From: Sorghum bicolor
Lineage: Eukaryota; Streptophyta; Magnoliopsida; Poales; Poaceae
Direction of reading: 5' to 3'
Length of the DNA: 64,000 nt
Assembly: GCF_000003195.3 (NCBI RefSeq)
Contig: NC_012873.2
Location: forward strand, 9,447,894-9,511,893
Each line of letters begins with the position of its first letter. Position 1 is the first letter of the stretch. The position numbers and the translations under genes were made by a program. The notes below the pieces were generated by a model, which had not been told where the DNA came from, made no database searches, and worked only from the letters and a program-made list of their open reading frames with translations. Positions 31,766-43,024 of the stretch are shown in pieces.

Positions 31766-33118
31766 ATCTTATCCTAGAGACAAAGGCCTCCTATGGGACC
31801 CTTTCCATCCGAGCCCCCTTCCTCCAATCCCCTCAACCACCACCTAGGCCGCTGGCGACTCCCCTGCCCCGCCCACCCCTGCTAGACGAGTCACCTCCCC
31901 CACCCACAAATTCCATTGGCACTAGCCCTACCGCCTATCTCACCCATCTGGATATCCTCTGCTCCGTGTGTCGTTATCGTCTTTGCTCACCATTGTTCAA
32001 CCTGCCACCAGCGCTATGTTGTGGCCGCCGCCCCCGGCTAGCCGGCCATCAATATATATGACCATGGGAAGCTCCGCCGTCGCCATACATGTAATTTTCA
32101 TATATAGATCATCTTCATCCGAGATTATATGAGAAAGATACAATTTTTCTAAGATCGCGATGTCACCCCGTGCCACCATGCATGGAGTCTGATTTCATAA
32201 GGCGTGGCTAAAAAGGTTATTTTTAAAATAAAGTTAAGGTGTGTTAGATTTAAAAATAGTATTTAAAAGGGTTAAAAATATATAAAAAAAACATCAATGC
32301 CTAGTAGGCGGATGTAGATATGGCTGGCTGGCCACATTGATGAAGCGCGCATGCAATGCAATGCAATGCAATGCAATGCATGCTCTTGCTAGCCGCCGCT
32401 GCCCTTGCTTGTGGACGGCGGCAGCTCTGCGTGCCGCATCACTGTCAGATTTTCTTTCTCTCGATCACGCAAAATCATTTATCAGATTTGAGTGAGTTAA
32501 TTATCAAAATTAGTTCCTACTCCGTACGTGATATTCAAAGTGAGGTCACATTGCTAACGGACAACTTGTCAGGTTTAGGATCGGAACTTTAGGGTTTGAG
32601 TATGTGAACCATAGATCGATGTCCTTACTAGTTACCAGTTGGACGCAAAATGCATGGTTGCTGGTTTTGAACATGGCCTAACCAAATGATATTATTTTTT
32701 TTAGAACACACAAAAATAGCATAATAGAAGATATTAATCAAACTATACAGCCCAAGATTAGCTGAAGGTTCTTTTCAAAAACACATAATTTAAGGCTTAT
32801 TTAGGGCTGCTCCACTTCACCGAAACCAATTCTGCTCTACTAAGTACCAACTCAATCATGGAGCAGATAAAAAAAATCTAGAGATTCTGGAGTATACCTT
32901 TGGGTGCTCCATAAAAAGCCTGGAGTTAGCATGTAAGTTCACTTTTTTCCTTAGCATGTAAGCCTGGAGTATACCTTTGGCTGTCTTATTTCACTAACAA
33001 AGTATCATTAGATAACTATATTTTCATACTAGTATACATATTTGATGTCATAAATATTTTTTGATGCCTCTTAACTAGGTACAGTTGTAGTATTTGAACA
33101 TGTGTAGACACATGTACA
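31766..33118. other. Intergenic, no gene seen
   Basis: Contains a short (TGCAA)n run at about 32350-32381 and GC-rich patches near 31850-32050. Open frames here are short and unsupported. Confidence 0.4.
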
Positions 33119-33156
33119 CCCCCCCCCCCCCCACACACACACACACCACACACACA
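33119..33156. repeat. Poly-C and CA microsatellite
   Basis: A run of C followed by alternating CA, with one interruption. Confidence 0.9.
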
Positions 33157-33188
33157 TATACTTATACGGTTATACCCCTACGAACATA

Positions 33189-33727
33189 CTCTCTCCATAC
33201 CTAAAATAAGTGACATTTGAGGCCTATGGTCCATTTTTATAAAGAGTGACGTTGTGGACTTAGCGCTGGTAGTTTTTTCTCATATGCCCCTAGATGCCAT
33301 GCAACATAGTAATTGCAACGTCCGTGAACACGCGCATGCTGGAGTAGCGCCGCCCGCATTGACGAACAAGCGCATGTGTTTCCTCGTTTCTCACCCGGCC
33401 GCATTAACGCACGCATGCGCTCGTCCAGCAGAAAGTGAGCGCGGCATGCAGAAATTTCGGCAGTGAAACACGCGCGGCATGCAGAAAGTGAGCGCAGCAT
33501 GCAAAAAAATTGGCAAAAAAATGGCCCTTGCGGGTGTCAAACACAGGACCTCACACTTCGGGGACCAAACTTCCCTCTATCCATCTGAACACTTGGTTGT
33601 TTCTCAATGTAGATTCACCCGCAACCGCATTTATTAAGGACAAAGACGAAAAACTAACTCTATATTAATCACTCCATGGTAAGCACAATCATATCCAAAA
33701 CGTCACTTATTTTGGGTATGGAGGAAG
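33189..33727. mobile_element. Stowaway-like element, TSD TA
   Basis: Left end CTCTCCATACCTAAAATAAG and right end CTTATTTTGGGTATGGAGG form inverted repeats, flanked by TA (33187-33188, 33728-33729). It is longer (539 bp) than typical Stowaway elements and its interior is GC-rich in part. Confidence 0.7.
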
Positions 33728-33729
33728 TA

Positions 33730-34175
33730 TTGAGATCTGCAACTACACACAGGTTGAAGATCATGTCCTTCGTGAGATCGACAATCACCTGGGGCTCTAT
33801 AGACGGCGAGCACATCGTTGTAACCATTATGACATCACGTGAGGAGGCAACAAAATTTATTTTAGGGGCATATGCCCTGGTGAGACACCCGATTCATGAT
33901 TCTAGGATCAAACTCAGGCGAACAGTGCTCACACCGGAGACACTAGCAACTGATGAGCTACGCGCTCATTCTCTGATATCATAAATATTTATATTTATAA
34001 TTCTATTTATATTTTTTATTAAATTTGAGATACTTTGGCTGTCAAAACAATTAAAATGATTTATAATTTAGGACTGAGGGACACATCTTGTGAGTGTACG
34101 CTCGGAATAGAGGCTATATATATGGAATGTGGTAGGCTGGTAGCGGAAGAAGAGTGAGCTAGCGCCTAGAACTGA
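33730..34175. other. Intergenic, no gene seen
   Basis: A 102-codon open frame overlaps the right end of the Stowaway-like element and continues here. It has no recognisable domain, so no gene is called. Confidence 0.35.
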
Positions 34176-34402
34176 GGCCTTGTTTACTTCACAAAATTTT
34201 TTGACTTCGGTTACTGTACCACTTTCGTTTGTATTTTATAATTATTGTTCAATATGGACTAACTAGACTTAAAAAAATTGTCTCGCAAATTACAAGCAAA
34301 CTGTGCAATTAGTTTTTATTTTTGTCTATATTTAATACTCCATGCATACATCCAAAGATTTAATGTGACATGGAATCTTGATTTTTTTAACTAAACCAGG
34401 CC
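34176..34402. mobile_element. GGCCTTGTTTAGTT-family MITE
   Basis: It begins GGCCTTGTTTACTTCAC and ends CTAAACCAGGCC. TGA lies before it, and TTGA follows, consistent with a 3-bp duplication if the border is one base off. Confidence 0.75.
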
Positions 34403-34735
34403 TTGAGGAGGTGAGAAGTTTTGGGATACTATAACACTTTCATTTTATTTGGCAATTATTGTCCAAATATGGACTAAATAGATTCAAAAGATTCGTCTCA
34501 CAAATTACAGACAAACTGTGCAATTAGTTATGTTTTTATCTATATTTAATGTTCTATGCATGTGCCGCAAGATTTGATGTGACGGAAAATCTTGAAAAGT
34601 TTTAAAGTTTTGGGTGTAACTAGAGAAGGGCGTAGATAAAAAAAAATTAATTGCACAGTTTGTCTGTAATTTGCGAGATGAATCTTTTGAATCTAGTTAG
34701 GTTATGATTAGTAATTATCAAATAGTTTTATATCT
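34403..34735. mobile_element. Two further degraded copies of the same MITE family
   Basis: 34410-34625 has the core CACTTTCATTTTATTTGGC through AAAGTTTTGGGTG; 34630-34735 has a fragment of the opposite arm. Ends are diverged, so they form a cluster of head-to-tail and inverted remnants. Confidence 0.6.
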
Positions 34736-34744
34736 TCCGTTTTA

Positions 34745-35596
34745 GAGCATCTCCAACAGTTTGCTAAAATATTTGCCATCCTAAAAAATTTAGCAAAAGA
34801 GGCAAAAAAAACTTGCTCCAACAGTTTGGTATTCCCACTTGCTAAATTGTTTCACTTGCCAAATATCCGAGCCGCGCGTGTAAGTATGCGCCGCGCGGAC
34901 GCATTTGCCATCCAGCGATTCTGCGTATTCGGTGCTGTTCCCGCGAGACATGTGAAAGTTCTGATCTTGTTTCCGCCGCCATCGCGAGATAGGTGAAACT
35001 TCTGGTTCCTGCCGTCCTGCTTGTTGCTGCAGAGATGCTGCAGAGCTGCTCACGATGGCATGTGTTGCTACTGACAGTGATGGATGAGACACTTTGTACA
35101 GCGAATGATTTAATTAGTGATTATGTGTTGTTCTGCCGAGATGTTGTGCTTTGTGCTGCTACTATTTAACTAAATAAAATTGCAACAGACTACAATTACA
35201 AATAAAATGACAGTACAAAAATAAATCTGGATTTACATCAAATGACAGTAAAATAAACTCGATGAGTCAGGATTTTTAGATATTGTACGAATATAAATTT
35301 GGGTGATGGTTCCAAAGATGCTCGATCAGGTCTTTCTTCAACTACATATGTGTTTCTTTGTTTCTAATTTGCTGATGCGCTTGAGAATATTCATCGAGTG
35401 TGCGAGTGCGGTTGTAGCAGGTACGATGGATCCATTAGTTGGTAGTTTATAGTGGTGGGCCTGTTTTTTCATAATTTGGCAAGTCTAATTGGCAAACTGT
35501 TGGAGATAACAAATTATTTCACTTGCCAAATCTTTTAGCAATTTGCCAACACACAAGATTTGGCAAACGTTTTTTAGCAAACTGTTGGAGATGCTC
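34745..35596. mobile_element. TIR element, GAGCATCTCCAACAGTTTGC ends
   Basis: A 25-bp inverted repeat starting GAGCATCTCCAACAG bounds 852 bp, with TA on each side (34743-34744, 35597-35598). A second, inner inverted motif (CAACAGTTTGG, CACTTGCCAAAT) lies near each end. No transposase is visible. Superfamily not assigned; a similar but degraded end occurs near 52934. Confidence 0.75.
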
Positions 35597-35598
35597 TA

Positions 35599-36376
35599 TA
35601 GCCTTTTGAGGTAGGATACCACTATTTGTGTTCATATATAATTTAGCCGCTATATCCTGCTATAGCCTGATTTAGCTCCGCTATTAGCTGTTTTAGACAT
35701 AAACCGCTAAACACCTTAGTCCGTTATTTAAAACCTAAATATAAATAAAAATACTATAGTAGACAAACTCAAAAATTTTCACCACTAAACAACGGCTAAA
35801 CAAGGCCTGAGTGCTGTTGGGTTGTCGCCCGGCAGTACGCAGATACGGCAGCAATTGAATAGCCGGAAACCTTGGTGGCTCTCCCATTTGGTTGGGAAAA
35901 TGCATGGTTAGCTTTAATTTGCATTTGGTTGGGCCGTGGCCATGGTGGCTTGCTTGGAAGGAGTATGCGTACAGGACACACGAGACGAGAGGTAGGAGTA
36001 GTGTAGTACGTGTACGTACGTACTAATTAAATCATGCACATAATATCTCTTAAATTCGATCGCAGCCTGTTCGCTCTTGAGCTTCTCAGCCAAACTAGAT
36101 AGTCATTCAATAATATTTTTTTATAATAAATTAGTTAAAAATACTTTTTGTCATAATTTACTAGTCAAACGAGCAATAACCAGAGTTTATGTGTCGTCGA
36201 AAAAAAAAACAAAGTTTGTGTGTGGTGGTTCCTTCGTTTCTCCCTCCACGGGTTACCTGTAGACCTGTACACTTCCACGTTCCACCTGCGCCGCTGGCTG
36301 TCCACTGACACTCATCAGTCATCACTGCTGGACCTCTTCACTCTCCACCAGTCATCGCCACCAGTGTTCTTTTTAA
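35599..36376. other. Intergenic with a small repeat fragment
   Basis: No gene seen. At 36065-36180 a short stretch (CCTGTTCGCTCTTG ... AAACGAGCAA) looks like a diverged MITE. Confidence 0.35.
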
Positions 36377-36597
36377 GCCCTGTTTATTAGTTTACCTCCA
36401 AAATTTTTCATCCATCCCATCGAATCTTTGGACACATGCATGAAACATTAAATATACATAAAAAAATAAACTAATTACACAGTTTGGTTAAAAATCGCGA
36501 GACAAATCTTTTAAGACTAGTTACTCCATGATTAGCCTCAAGTACTACAGTAACCCATATGTGCTAATGACAGATTAATTATGTTTAATTATGCAGG
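36377..36597. mobile_element. Truncated Tourist-like MITE
   Basis: It starts GCCCTGTTTATTAGTTTACC and follows the left half of the 7698-8043 element (CATCCATCCCATCGAATC, CTCCATGATTAGCCT), then breaks off. Confidence 0.7.
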
Positions 36598-36905
36598 GAC
36601 ATTTTTTTGGCCTTTAGCGCTATGTACCCACCGACTGTATTTTTTAAGGTATCATTTCCAGCACTGATGTTCAGGAAATCAGAATGAAAGTACGTGCCAC
36701 GTAAAGAAAAACTCTACCCACACAAAAAGACCGGTCCCGCGGCACAGCAAAACTTCTCACACGCACACTGAGGCCTTGTTTATCCTAATCTTGCAACAGA
36801 TACATAGAGCATTAAATATAGATAAAAAATAATTAATTATATGGTTTATCTATAATTTATGAAATGAATTTTTTAAACCTAAGTAGTCCATAATTAAATA
36901 ATTAT
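36598..36905. other. Intergenic with MITE remnant
   Basis: No gene. A GGCCTTGTTTA-family remnant spans about 36772-36905. Confidence 0.4.
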
Positions 36906-38727
36906 TTAGACACTGTTTCCAGTCCTTCATTCTGAGTGAATGAGAGCCTCAAATTTTTTTCGAAATATTTGGATACTCTCCCAAATTCAAACCCTAAAAG
37001 CAACACACACTCGAGCGAAGCACAAAAGCGTGAGATATGCGTGCTAGCTAACTGGTAGCAAGATATCATACATGAAGTCTTAGGCACACCCAAAAATATT
37101 CTAGCACTGATAGAAACAAACTCTCTAAGTAACGTATCGAACTGCACAAAACTGGAGGTGGCGGACTGTCCGATACAGTACCCCGGGTGGCGGATTGTCC
37201 GCTACAGTACCCCAGACTACTTGCTACAGCACCTCAGATAGTCCGCTACAGTACCTCTGATTGTTCACACTTCAAAAATCAGAAACGTAAACTTGCTGGA
37301 CCGGTTTTGAGTTTTGGCGAAAAAATGAACGGCGAACTGTCCACGAATAATTCCTGCACTGTCTCCGGTCCAAAAACACAAAAACACCTAAAAACATGCC
37401 GAACTGTCCCGACACCCGGACTATCCGCGGTTCACTGGCGGACTGTCCACGAATCACGAATTAGCAAGAACAGAGACCTCCAAAAATCGCCTCCAACCAA
37501 AAATCCAATTGTTGAGCTATCAAATTAGAATCAATTATCACAAGATTTTAAACACATGGTCACAAGGCAATAGGTGAGCTGCCTCTAGGAGATCATCGTC
37601 CAATTTGAATCCAATCAACAGAAAATCAAAAGGGAAGGGAAAAAGAGGTTTCTTGAAACCTAGCCACGAAATCAACCCAATCTACGAGCTCGTGAGTAAT
37701 TAGTTGATTTCCTTCGGTGGAAAGCCTCAACTCACATCATAGCTCGAGCCAACGCAAAAAAGAACGAATCAAATCGATATCAAAACAGTGAATCAAGACT
37801 AGAACGAAAAGGGGAAAAACAAAAACGCAAAGAACACAAACGCGATTCACACAACCAACTCACAAATCGAATCCCGGAGGATACGAGGAGGTTAAGGCCT
37901 CCATTCCCGCAGCAAATCTCAGTGCATACACAAATTCTTGGATTTGTGGACCTCTCTCTCACATAGAAGACTAAGGGGAGGTGGAAAACCTAGAAGGAAT
38001 GACCAAAAATGAAAATGGAGGAGGTGAGGTGGGTTGAGTTTATTTATAGGCCTATTACACATTTCCTAAGTGTCCCTAGATATTTTTGAGCGAACTAGCT
38101 AGACACAGAGGTATTCTAGTCCAACTCGACATAACCTAGATCCGACGGCCATCGAGCCCTTCATGAGGTAGCTTAGCCTCGACGCTAACTCTTCGATGCC
38201 ACCACGTACCGTTTGTTCCTCGGAACCTCCACCCAGGTTTTGAGGCCCAAACCCGCGAAACCCGTTGCAAGTAGCGTACTCCATACGCTTCCTCCGCCTC
38301 TCGACACGTGTCACCGCCATCCTCAACCGGCCGGTCCGCCTAGTCCTCATGAGCTTCGCTCGACTCGCACGTCCGTCGTCTTGACTTAGTCAACACAGTC
38401 ACTTCTATGTACACTTGCACTTGTCGATGTCCCAGATGTCAGCCACTACGGTTGGTCACCCTGCCTCCTGGGCCGTCAGTCCAAGCCTCACGTCCATCCT
38501 TCACCGCTCTAGGTCCATCGACACAACACATCTCTACTTGACCTTCTCCTCGCCGTCGACCACCGCCTCCGAGCTTCACACCTGCACAACACAAGCCAAG
38601 AGACACGTTGCACGACCCAACTCGCGCTAATGGTTAGTCACCAACTCAACCTAGGTCGTGGATCACGTTGACAATCACTCATCACAAATCGAACCACAAG
38701 GGCACATTTCAACCTTGTGTTCGTATT
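36906..38727. repeat. Probable degraded LTR or retrotransposon remnant
   Basis: GCGGACTGTCC/GCGGATTGTCC-type motifs recur at 37150-37445, followed by a long A-rich, then C-rich stretch resembling grass retrotransposon LTRs. I find no paired copy, target duplication or coding domain in the window, so solo LTR is a guess. Confidence 0.35.
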
Positions 38728-39192
38728 ATCAAATACAAACTAAAATGCTACAGTAGTCAAATCCAAAAAGTTTTTGCATCTAAACAAGACCTGAGAAATA
38801 CCCTAAAGGCTGGCTGCTCTAGATATGCCACGTGTATGTCGAGCGAGCACATATGACGACTTGATGAGACACGAGAGGTGTTTTTCTAACTCGATAAGAG
38901 GTGTTTTGTAACTTATGCTCCTATTTAAATTCACTCTCAAGGAGAGTCAAACTCGATACCCTGGGTGTGTTCTTGTGACCAACTTGGCTATAGACCCATT
39001 CACAATGAAAGTGCAACATGAAAGCTGCTCCAACTAATCTTGAGACAGGAGAGATCCGTCCAAATACTGGGTGTACTTCTTCCACTAAAGTAATTTGTAA
39101 TTTGTAATTACCGGTGCCTAAATCTTTTAGTGTGTAGGGTTAAATCAGTCTTACAATCTTTTCGCTTTGATTTTTTTTGCTATCGAATTTGT

Positions 39193-39197
<5 letters not shown>
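38728..39197. other. Intergenic with MITE remnant
   Basis: A fragment at 38728-38792 (AAATGCTACAGT ... CTAAACAAGACC) is one arm of the GGCCTTGTTTAGTT family. No gene is seen. Confidence 0.4.

Positions 39198-39256
<59 letters not shown>
39198..39256. repeat. (TA)n microsatellite
   Basis: About 28 uninterrupted TA units. Confidence 0.95.
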
Positions 39257-39257
<1 letters not shown>

Positions 39258-40369
39258 CATATATATCTAGATACGTACATAGCTAGTTACATGTACCAAA
39301 AAGTTAAAATGACGTATAATTTAGAATGGAGGGAGTAGAAAATAAAACGCTAGCCTAGGAACTACACATGTGGTCTAGCATGGCTTCTGTAATTGAGGTT
39401 GGTGTTGTCTTCCACATGTTTCTATATATTCATAGTCTGCCAAATCCTCTTGATAGACCTCCACGTTTGATACGGTACAAAATGGTAATTGAAATAAATA
39501 ATGAGCATGATTGTGAGCAATAAAACAAATTAAAGGAACAGAAATAAATAAGTTTCAAATAACTCTAAATAAATCACAAGCAAATATATAGATAACATTT
39601 TTTTAGGAAAAAAGCGCCACTACTTCTCTATATATTTTCTTATTGGAAGAAACTAATTAGTTATAGTAGTGTGCCCGTGCTAACGCTACGGAAAATTCCA
39701 GACGTGCAAATTAGAACAACCGAAAGATCTCGCAAACCAGTACTCGCTAATTACATTCCAATATTTTTCCTCATGAATGATTACACTGTAATTCCACTAA
39801 TTACCATACAACCACATATAAACTAAAAATATATATACTAACCTCATTATTTTGACTAAATTGATCTGTAGTAAACACTATAATACCCCTCTAGCCATCA
39901 TTCATAATCCACATAAATCAAAGAAAGTTTGTTCCCTGCTTGATTGATTCAGTTAGTTGAATGCTGAATACAAGCACGTGACAACCAAATGTTGGATCAA
40001 GAAAACGAAGAAAAATTATACAAGATGCATCATTATATATCTAACAAAAGAGCTTACAATTTTATAAATCGACACATCTCTGCATAATGCCCACCTTTTT
40101 TTTTGACTGAGGAAAGATCCAACATTTATAGAAAGCTCAGAGTGGGAACAATTGGTTAAAGCAAAAGAACAGGAAAAAGAAAATAGGAAAAACTGAAAGT
40201 AAAGACCGGCGATCCCAATTTATGAAGTGGAGCCTAAAAAAAAGTGAAACAGGTCTTCAGCAAACTTCCATCCCGAGAGACTCTGAAGCTACAGCAAACC
40301 ATCAAGAAATTCCTAAAATGACACACAAAATAAAGATATATATGCTTCAGTAAAGCACGCCTTCAATTT
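39257..40369. other. Intergenic, AT-rich
   Basis: No supported gene. Ends at the presumed last exon of the minus-strand gene described at 40370. GAATGGAGGGAGTAG near 39326 is a lone Stowaway-type end. Confidence 0.4.
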
Positions 40370-41512
40370 TCATTTTGTTGGTTCGCTCCAGAACATCTCC
40401 TGCCGCTGCTTCATGATAGTAATCATGTCTTCTAGGTACTTTACATCCCCTCTTCTCAGCAGCATTTTCCATTTCTGTAAAAAATGGAAAAGTTTTATGA
40501 AAGACTTCGTTCTATGATCTTGGAAACCTGTTCTCTATCCCCATTTTATTTCTGGCATTCTATATAGACCATAAAACCATAGCAAAACAAAAAAAAAACT
40601 TGACATGATACTTGTTACAGTTCAGAGGCAACCATTCATCAAAGAAATCTTGTAAATTGTATGGGACTCTGCCCCCCCCAGGGCCTCCTGGAAGGAAGAC
40701 TGATCTAGCCATGATACAACCAAAAAAGATGTGATCTTCATTTTCCAAATCTCCAGATTTTTCCGAGATCTTAGAGAAGGAATCATCCCCCTCCGAGATA
40801 GCAACCTTGTCTAACAGATCCATAAGTCTTTCCCATTCAATCCTCCATCCATCCCCTACCCAAAAATCACTTACCAGACCTTGTTTTTTATAGAGATTAA
40901 ACAGAGTAGGAAACTCTAACCTTAGTGGAACAGCTAACACCCAAACCTCTTCCCAGAAGAGCACATTAGTTCCACTACAAACGTTTGCAGTCAACCCCCA
41001 TTTCACATATTCTCTAGATTTGAAGATCCCCTTCCAAATTAAAATTTCAAGCCATATCTACCATCAGCTTGGGTAAAGGATTTGTTCTTGAAATACTTGT
41101 TTTTGAACAAAATGAAACAATGATCTTCTTCTCTAGCTTTTAAAAGCCTCCAAACCCATTTGCCTAAAAGAGCTTCATTCATAACCCTAATATTAATCAC
41201 CCCGAGTCCCCCATAATCCTTTGCTAGGGTCATATTCTTCCATTTCATCATGTGATTACTTAAATTTGTCATTTGCACCTTGCCAAAAGAATTTAGACCT
41301 CACAGAATCTAATTGTTGACGCCCATCTTATTTTAGTTACTGAATCAATGGATGCACATAGTACCATTAACTTAATCCACAAAATGAATCAAGCTAAATT
41401 GGAAAAATAAAAAGAAACAGAATCATGACTTAAAGACTATACGCACGTCACTCACGATCCCTAGATTGGGAATACCTATTGCCTTCATCTCCAGCTGCAC
41501 CTTTTCCTGTCT
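40370..41512 (-). CDS. Two putative terminal exons of an unidentified gene
   Basis: On the minus strand an exon 41512-41456 (57 nt: RQEKVQLEMKAIGIPNLGI) has CACAG before it and GTGAGT after it. A second exon 40474-40370 (105 nt, ending TGA) begins after TTTTTTACAG and encodes KWKMLLRRGDVKYLEDM and 18 further residues. Both are in phase 0 and join cleanly. The composition is protein-like, charged and Met-rich, but I do not recognise the family. The intron between them holds a LINE remnant. Upstream, 43024-42575 could be its first exon. It could equally be a captured gene fragment or a decayed copy. Confidence 0.35.
40560..41330 (-). pseudogene. LINE (L1-type) reverse transcriptase C-terminal remnant
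   Basis: Two frames on the minus strand (41278-41039 and 41006-40560) encode segments typical of plant non-LTR RT ends: KDYGGLGVINIRVMNEALLGKW, shortened here to its core GGLGV and LLGKWVWRLL, then GDGWRIEWERL and a zinc-binding region EDHIFFGC. They are in different frames, so it is dead. No poly(A) tail or target duplication is clear. It lies inside an apparent intron, in the same orientation as the exons. Confidence 0.75.
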
Positions 41513-42574
41513 CTGTGCGAAAATGCATGCAACAGTAATGCAAGGAATACTTTTCAGTTTGATGTTTAATCAGTCTGAAAAAAATATGATATATGTTTAA
41601 TCAGTCTAAAAAAATATAATATATTTAGCATAGAAAAAGGAAAGCAACGCATATTGAAAGACAAGATGTCATGAAATATTTTCAGATCACAAGATAGTTT
41701 TAAATTTATGTAAACAATTAACATGTCTGATTGACTGAAGCTTGAGAAGAGAGTGATTGCAGAACATAAACCAGATGACCAACCTTGATAAAGGTTCCTT
41801 TGCCATTTGATGACAGGGATTACTCGCATACCAGATTTTGCCCAAAGTACCTCTAATCTGAAATCTATTAAGTTAGCAAGTCCGAAGCAGATAGGTTAAA
41901 TTCGGGCAGATTTTAAGCAACTAAAGTACAAATTCACTATGTCTGTTAAGCAACTGAAGAAAGAATAACAAATTTGTGGCAACCTTTCAATTAGAAAAAT
42001 GCATGCCTTCAAATATGAAGAAAAATAACTATCTTTTTCCCATGGCCTGTGGGCATGAAGCTGGCCTCCTACAATCTGCTCTCTCAATACCATTTCCAAC
42101 TGTGCAGGACCTGGTGAAATAGAAATAGAATAATTATATCTTCACGATGAACCTTCCCTATCAGAGCAGGAATGGTAGCACAGTTTGTCATGGACTATGC
42201 CAAAAAAAAAGTAGCTGCAGGCTTACCAACAAATTTTGAAACCAGCTTGTAATTGCGGTGATGCACTTTTTTTGCGATTAAGAAAGAAAAGAATATCTGT
42301 GTTGCAAAATAGGAACAGTCAACATCAAGTTCTTATATATGGGGGATCATCCAAACTATATAGAGCAGAATAAATGCCGCTGGAATAGTCGACATCAAGT
42401 TCTTATATGGGGAATCATCCAAACTATATAGAGCAGAATAAATGCCGCTGGAATTCCCTGCTTGCATTTATGCAATTGATAAAGCAAAAAATAAGACCCT
42501 AAGCTCATTACTCATTAGATGGGATTGCGACCAGAGGCATCGGCATCGAAGCTGCCAAGGCCTACCAGCAATGT
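41513..42574. other. Possible intron region with small exon-like segments
   Basis: Minus-strand segments near 41770-41850 and 42005-42110 (the latter reads AQLEMVLREQIVGGQLHA) look protein-like but have no convincing paired splice sites. Otherwise AT-rich. Confidence 0.3.
42317..42455. repeat. Tandem duplication of about 72 bp
   Basis: GTCAACATCAAGTTCTTATA ... GCCGCTGGAAT appears twice in direct succession, with a two-base expansion (TATATATGGGGG versus TATATGGGG). Confidence 0.9.
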
Positions 42575-43024
42575 CTAGGGTTTGTGCGTCGTGGCTTGCT
42601 GGCGCAAGTCTTGCCGAGCATCTCGCAGCATGGCACTACCGGGCATCCACGCATGAGGTGGGCTAGAAGTTGTGCTGCGCCGGTGGAGGTAGGATGTCGG
42701 TGAGCAGGAGGTCACGTGGTCATGGATCTCAAGCGGCAGGAACTGATTGTCATCCTCGTCTCCGGTGAAATCAAAGGTGAAATCTTTGCGCCTGGCGTTT
42801 GCAGCCATGAGGGAGTGGAAGAAGATGACTTTGTGGACGTCAAACACCCAAGTGGCTGCGCCCTCATCCTCAGCGGCCCCTACCACCACGAATGCATCGT
42901 GCACCTTGCCGCGGCCGCAGTGGAGCACAAGCGGACTGGGGGTGTTGCAGACGCTCAATGTACCAAGGCCTAACCATGCCATCGTTGATGCAGCTGCCAT
43001 GTCCAACGACGCGGATCCACTCAT
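42575..43024 (-). CDS. Hypothetical protein, possible first exon
   Basis: A 149-codon frame from ATG 43024 has an N-terminus rich in Ala, Ser and Thr (MSGSASLDMAAASTMAW), somewhat like a plastid or mitochondrial targeting peptide. It continues through VFDVHKVIFFHSL and an acidic segment FTGDEDDNQFLPLE. After about residue 110 the composition becomes less protein-like and a donor may lie at CACGTGACC near 42713. I do not recognise the family. It is plausible as the 5' exon of the gene whose last exons are at 41512-40370. Confidence 0.35.
   Translation of the reverse strand: MSGSASLDMAAASTMAWLGLGTLSVCNTPSPLVLHCGRGKVHDAFVVVGAAEDEGAATWVFDVHKVIFFHSLMAANARRKDFTFDFTGDEDDNQFLPLEIHDHVTSCSPTSYLHRRSTTSSPPHAWMPGSAMLRDARQDLRQQATTHKP

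Noticed and set aside
33676..33984. 102-codon plus-strand frame
   Set aside because: Begins inside the right end of a Stowaway-like element and has no recognisable domain or promoter.
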